The position numbers were made by a program, and so were the translations under genes. From the NCBI GenBank assembly GCA_020850375.1, contig JADZET010000130.1, positions 1 to 6,841 of the forward strand: a DNA stretch of 6,841 bases, given 5' to 3'. The notes beneath the pieces were generated by a model. The model made no database searches, was not told the DNA's origin, and saw only the letters and a program-made list of their open reading frames with translations. Origin of the DNA: Phycisphaeraceae bacterium. GTDB taxonomy: Bacteria; Planctomycetota; Phycisphaerae; Phycisphaerales; Phycisphaeraceae. Positions 5,015 through 6,841 of the stretch are shown one piece after another (the stretch's first letter is position 1; every line of letters begins with the position of its first letter).

Positions 5015-6256
5015 ATGCGGCCAATTCATGACAACTTGCGGGCGGGGCTCTTCGTGCTCGGCGGGGTGGCGCTGGCGATGGCGGTGATCTTCGCCCTGTC
5101 GGACGTCGGGGCGTTCTTCCAGCGGACGCGGGCGCTGCGCGTCAGCTACAAGCTCAGCGACGGGTTGCGCGGCCTCAAGGAGGGCGCCGTGGTGAGCCTG
5201 GGCGACACGCCCATCGGCGAGGTGACGGCGATTGAGGATGCGTTCGAGGCGCCCGGGGAGGGCGGCGACGGGCGGGTGGTCGGCAAGATCGTCAGCGCCG
5301 AGATCCCCCGCCGTTACCGTCTGCACCGCAACGCGCGGGTGGAGCTGGTCGTGCCGACGCTCGGCTCGGGGACCAAACTCAACATCACCAGCGTCGGCGA
5401 CGGCGAGCTGTACAAGGGGCCCGAGCCGATCCCCGGGGCGCTGGCCGGGTCGCAGCTGACGGACAATCTGATGCGCGACGCGGGCATCCAGGACCAGCAG
5501 CGCCACGAGATCCAACAGATCATCGCCAACCTCCAGCAGATCACCCAGACGCTGCGTGAGGACCTGCCCACGCTGACGGCCTCAGCGCGCAAGATCCTCG
5601 GCGAGACCGAGCCGCTCTCGGCCGACGCGCGCGAGAGCGTGGCGGAACTCAAGGCGAGCCTGTCCCGGATCAATGAGCTGGTCGGCCAGGTCCAGGGCCA
5701 CAGCGGGCCGTGGTTCGAGCGGATCGACAAGATCACCGCCTCGACGACAAGCCTGACCGGCCGGATGGATCAACTGCTGACGGACAAGGACCAGGCGCTC
5801 CGCCAGACGATCGACCAGATCCACGACCTGAGCGCGAAGGCGGCCGCCGCGGCCGAGGACGCGCGGGCGGTGGTGGCGGAAATGCGGACACTGGCCGCGT
5901 CGAGCCGACCGGGGATGGAACGCGTGATGGCCAACCTCCAGCTCACGGGCGACCAGCTCAAGCTCGCGGCCATCGAGGTCCGCCGGTCGCCCTGGCGACT
6001 GCTCTACAGCCCATCCAAAAAGGAACTCGAGACCGACAACCTCTACGACGCGGCCCGCTCCTTCGCCCTGGCGGCCAGCACGCTCGAGGGCTCGCTCGCC
6101 AGTCTCAAGGAGGTCACGGCCGACACGCCCGAGGATCGCGCGCGGATCGAGCAGATGAACGCCTACCTGGACAAGCTCTACGGCCGTTTCCAGGAGGCGG
6201 AGCAGGCGTTCTGGCGCGAGCTCGAGGGCGTGCGGTCGGCGCAAAAGAAGCGCTAA
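5015..6256 (+). CDS. mlaD: MlaD-type MCE domain protein with long C-terminal helical region
   Basis: Membrane-anchored, periplasmic lipid-binding component of an Mla/MCE transporter, partner of the ATPase encoded upstream. 413 residues, more than twice E. coli MlaD (183). Seen: a short cytoplasmic start, one membrane segment about 10-29 (AGLFVLGGVALAMAVIFALS), an MCE domain about 39-120 with the typical GLKEGAVVSLGDTPIGEV and the hydrophobic LVVPTLGSG strand, then a Gln/Ala/Leu-rich, largely helical stretch about 150-310 with several likely coiled-coil or amphipathic segments. EVRRSPWRLLY follows at 321-331, then a final helical tail. I chose ATG 5015 because GGAG lies nine bases upstream; TTG 5000 in the same frame is possible but would put that GGAG inside the gene. 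By analogy with PqiB/YebT, the helices may form a needle or bridge across the periplasm; that is inference. Confidence 0.88.
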   Translation: MRPIHDNLRAGLFVLGGVALAMAVIFALSDVGAFFQRTRALRVSYKLSDGLRGLKEGAVVSLGDTPIGEVTAIEDAFEAPGEGGDGRVVGKIVSAEIPRRYRLHRNARVELVVPTLGSGTKLNITSVGDGELYKGPEPIPGALAGSQLTDNLMRDAGIQDQQRHEIQQIIANLQQITQTLREDLPTLTASARKILGETEPLSADARESVAELKASLSRINELVGQVQGHSGPWFERIDKITASTTSLTGRMDQLLTDKDQALRQTIDQIHDLSAKAAAAAEDARAVVAEMRTLAASSRPGMERVMANLQLTGDQLKLAAIEVRRSPWRLLYSPSKKELETDNLYDAARSFALAASTLEGSLASLKEVTADTPEDRARIEQMNAYLDKLYGRFQEAEQAFWRELEGVRSAQKKR

Positions 6257-6302
6257 GATAAGAGGGGCATCACGGGAACGTGCCCACACGGGGGAACGGT
6301 TC

Positions 6303-6841
6303 ATGAGACGCCAGACGTTCGAGAAACGAACGCTCATCGACGCGCCGGCGGAGGCGGTGTACCGCTGGCATGTCTCCCCCGGAGCGTTCGAGCGACTGGC
6401 GCCGCCGTGGCAACGGATGAGGGTGCTGGCGGGCGGGCGGGTTGAGAACGGCTCACGTGTCGAGTTGATCGTGCCCACCGGCCCGATCCGCCGGCGGTGG
6501 ATCGCTGAGCACCGCGACGTCGAGTCGGGGCGGGGCTTCGTGGACGTGCAGGTGCAGGGGCCGTTCGCTGTCTGGGAGCACACGCATCGTTTCGAGCGGA
6601 GATCGGAGCGTCAGACGGAGGTGATCGACCACGTTGAGTTCGCGCTGCCGTTCGGCGCCGCGGGCTCATTGCTGGCGGGTGCTGTGACACGGCAACTCGA
6701 GCGGTTGTTCCACTACCGCCACCGCGTCACGGCGGCGGACCTCGCGGCGCAGCAACGGGGCGAGAGCCGGCCTCGCATGCACGTCTGGATCACGGGGGCG
6801 TCGGGGCTTGTCGGGGCACGCCTGGCGACATTCCTGACCAC
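6303..6841 (+). CDS. SRPBCC domain-SDR epimerase fusion (TIGR01777/YfcH type), 3' cut
   Basis: Open to the window end: 179 codons visible without a stop. Residues 1 to about 155 form an SRPBCC (START-like ligand-binding) domain: FEKRTLIDAPAEAVYRWH, then GPIRRRWIAEH, GPFAVWEHTHRFE and a closing helix with AVTRQLERLFHYRH. From residue 159 a second domain begins, MHVWITGASGLVGARLATFL, whose TGASGLVG (164-171) is the dinucleotide-binding glycine motif of short-chain dehydrogenase-type epimerases. The order SRPBCC then Rossmann fold is a known architecture of the TIGR01777 epimerase family; the substrate is unknown. The start is ATG 6303 with GGGGG eight bases upstream. It follows mlaD by 46 bases on the same strand, so it may be cotranscribed, though nothing shows a shared function. 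Confidence 0.85.
   Translation, partial: MRRQTFEKRTLIDAPAEAVYRWHVSPGAFERLAPPWQRMRVLAGGRVENGSRVELIVPTGPIRRRWIAEHRDVESGRGFVDVQVQGPFAVWEHTHRFERRSERQTEVIDHVEFALPFGAAGSLLAGAVTRQLERLFHYRHRVTAADLAAQQRGESRPRMHVWITGASGLVGARLATFLT

Overview
The window is GC-rich bacterial DNA carrying four complete core genes, two genes cut by the window edges, and one weak small ORF. The MlaF/MlaD pair implies a diderm envelope. The long MlaD with its RRSPWRLLY motif and the PdxJ variant (VNVNKIALLRN, HPRPDQRHI) resemble Planctomycetota (Phycisphaerae-like) proteins as I remember them. That assignment is inference, not a search result.

Layout. At 1-200 (+) is the C-terminal end of acetyl-CoA synthetase. Converging on it is a 629-residue leucyl-tRNA synthetase on the minus strand (2107-218). 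Its catalytic core, both zinc knuckles, KMSKS loop, anticodon-binding region and C-terminal domain are present, but the CP1 editing domain is absent: the sequence passes from WIGRS to LRDWCVSRQRYWG across about ten residues. Between leuS and the divergent pdxJ (2341-3093, +) lies the most interesting element of the window. In minus-strand order it is a sigma70-like promoter (TTGGCG-N17-TATAGT), a Shine-Dalgarno site, a 19-codon leader peptide with seven leucines, and four mutually exclusive pairing segments ending in a GC hairpin with a T-run just before the leuS ribosome-binding site. This has every part of a ribosome-mediated, leucine-sensing transcription attenuator.

From 3094 to 3958 there is no well-supported conserved gene. 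The stretch holds a possible 113-codon ORF with a good Shine-Dalgarno site and AT-richer composition, a strong plus-strand terminator with a UUCG loop (3625-3669), and a TACA-AA-TGTA operator-like palindrome. From 3959 an envelope lipid-transport pair follows: an MlaF-type ATPase and an MlaD-type MCE protein. They are separated by a 16-bp inverted repeat built from a 9-nt 'CACRGAG' unit, and no MlaE permease gene is present. The window ends inside an SRPBCC-SDR fusion of the TIGR01777/YfcH type (6303-6841, cut).

How the parts work together. The Leu-rich leader independently supports leucine as the substrate of the shortened synthetase and predicts its induction when charged tRNA-Leu is scarce. 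MlaF and MlaD would act with an MlaE encoded elsewhere to move phospholipid between membranes. The acs end, pdxJ and the SDR fusion are ordinary metabolic neighbours with no visible functional link to the rest.
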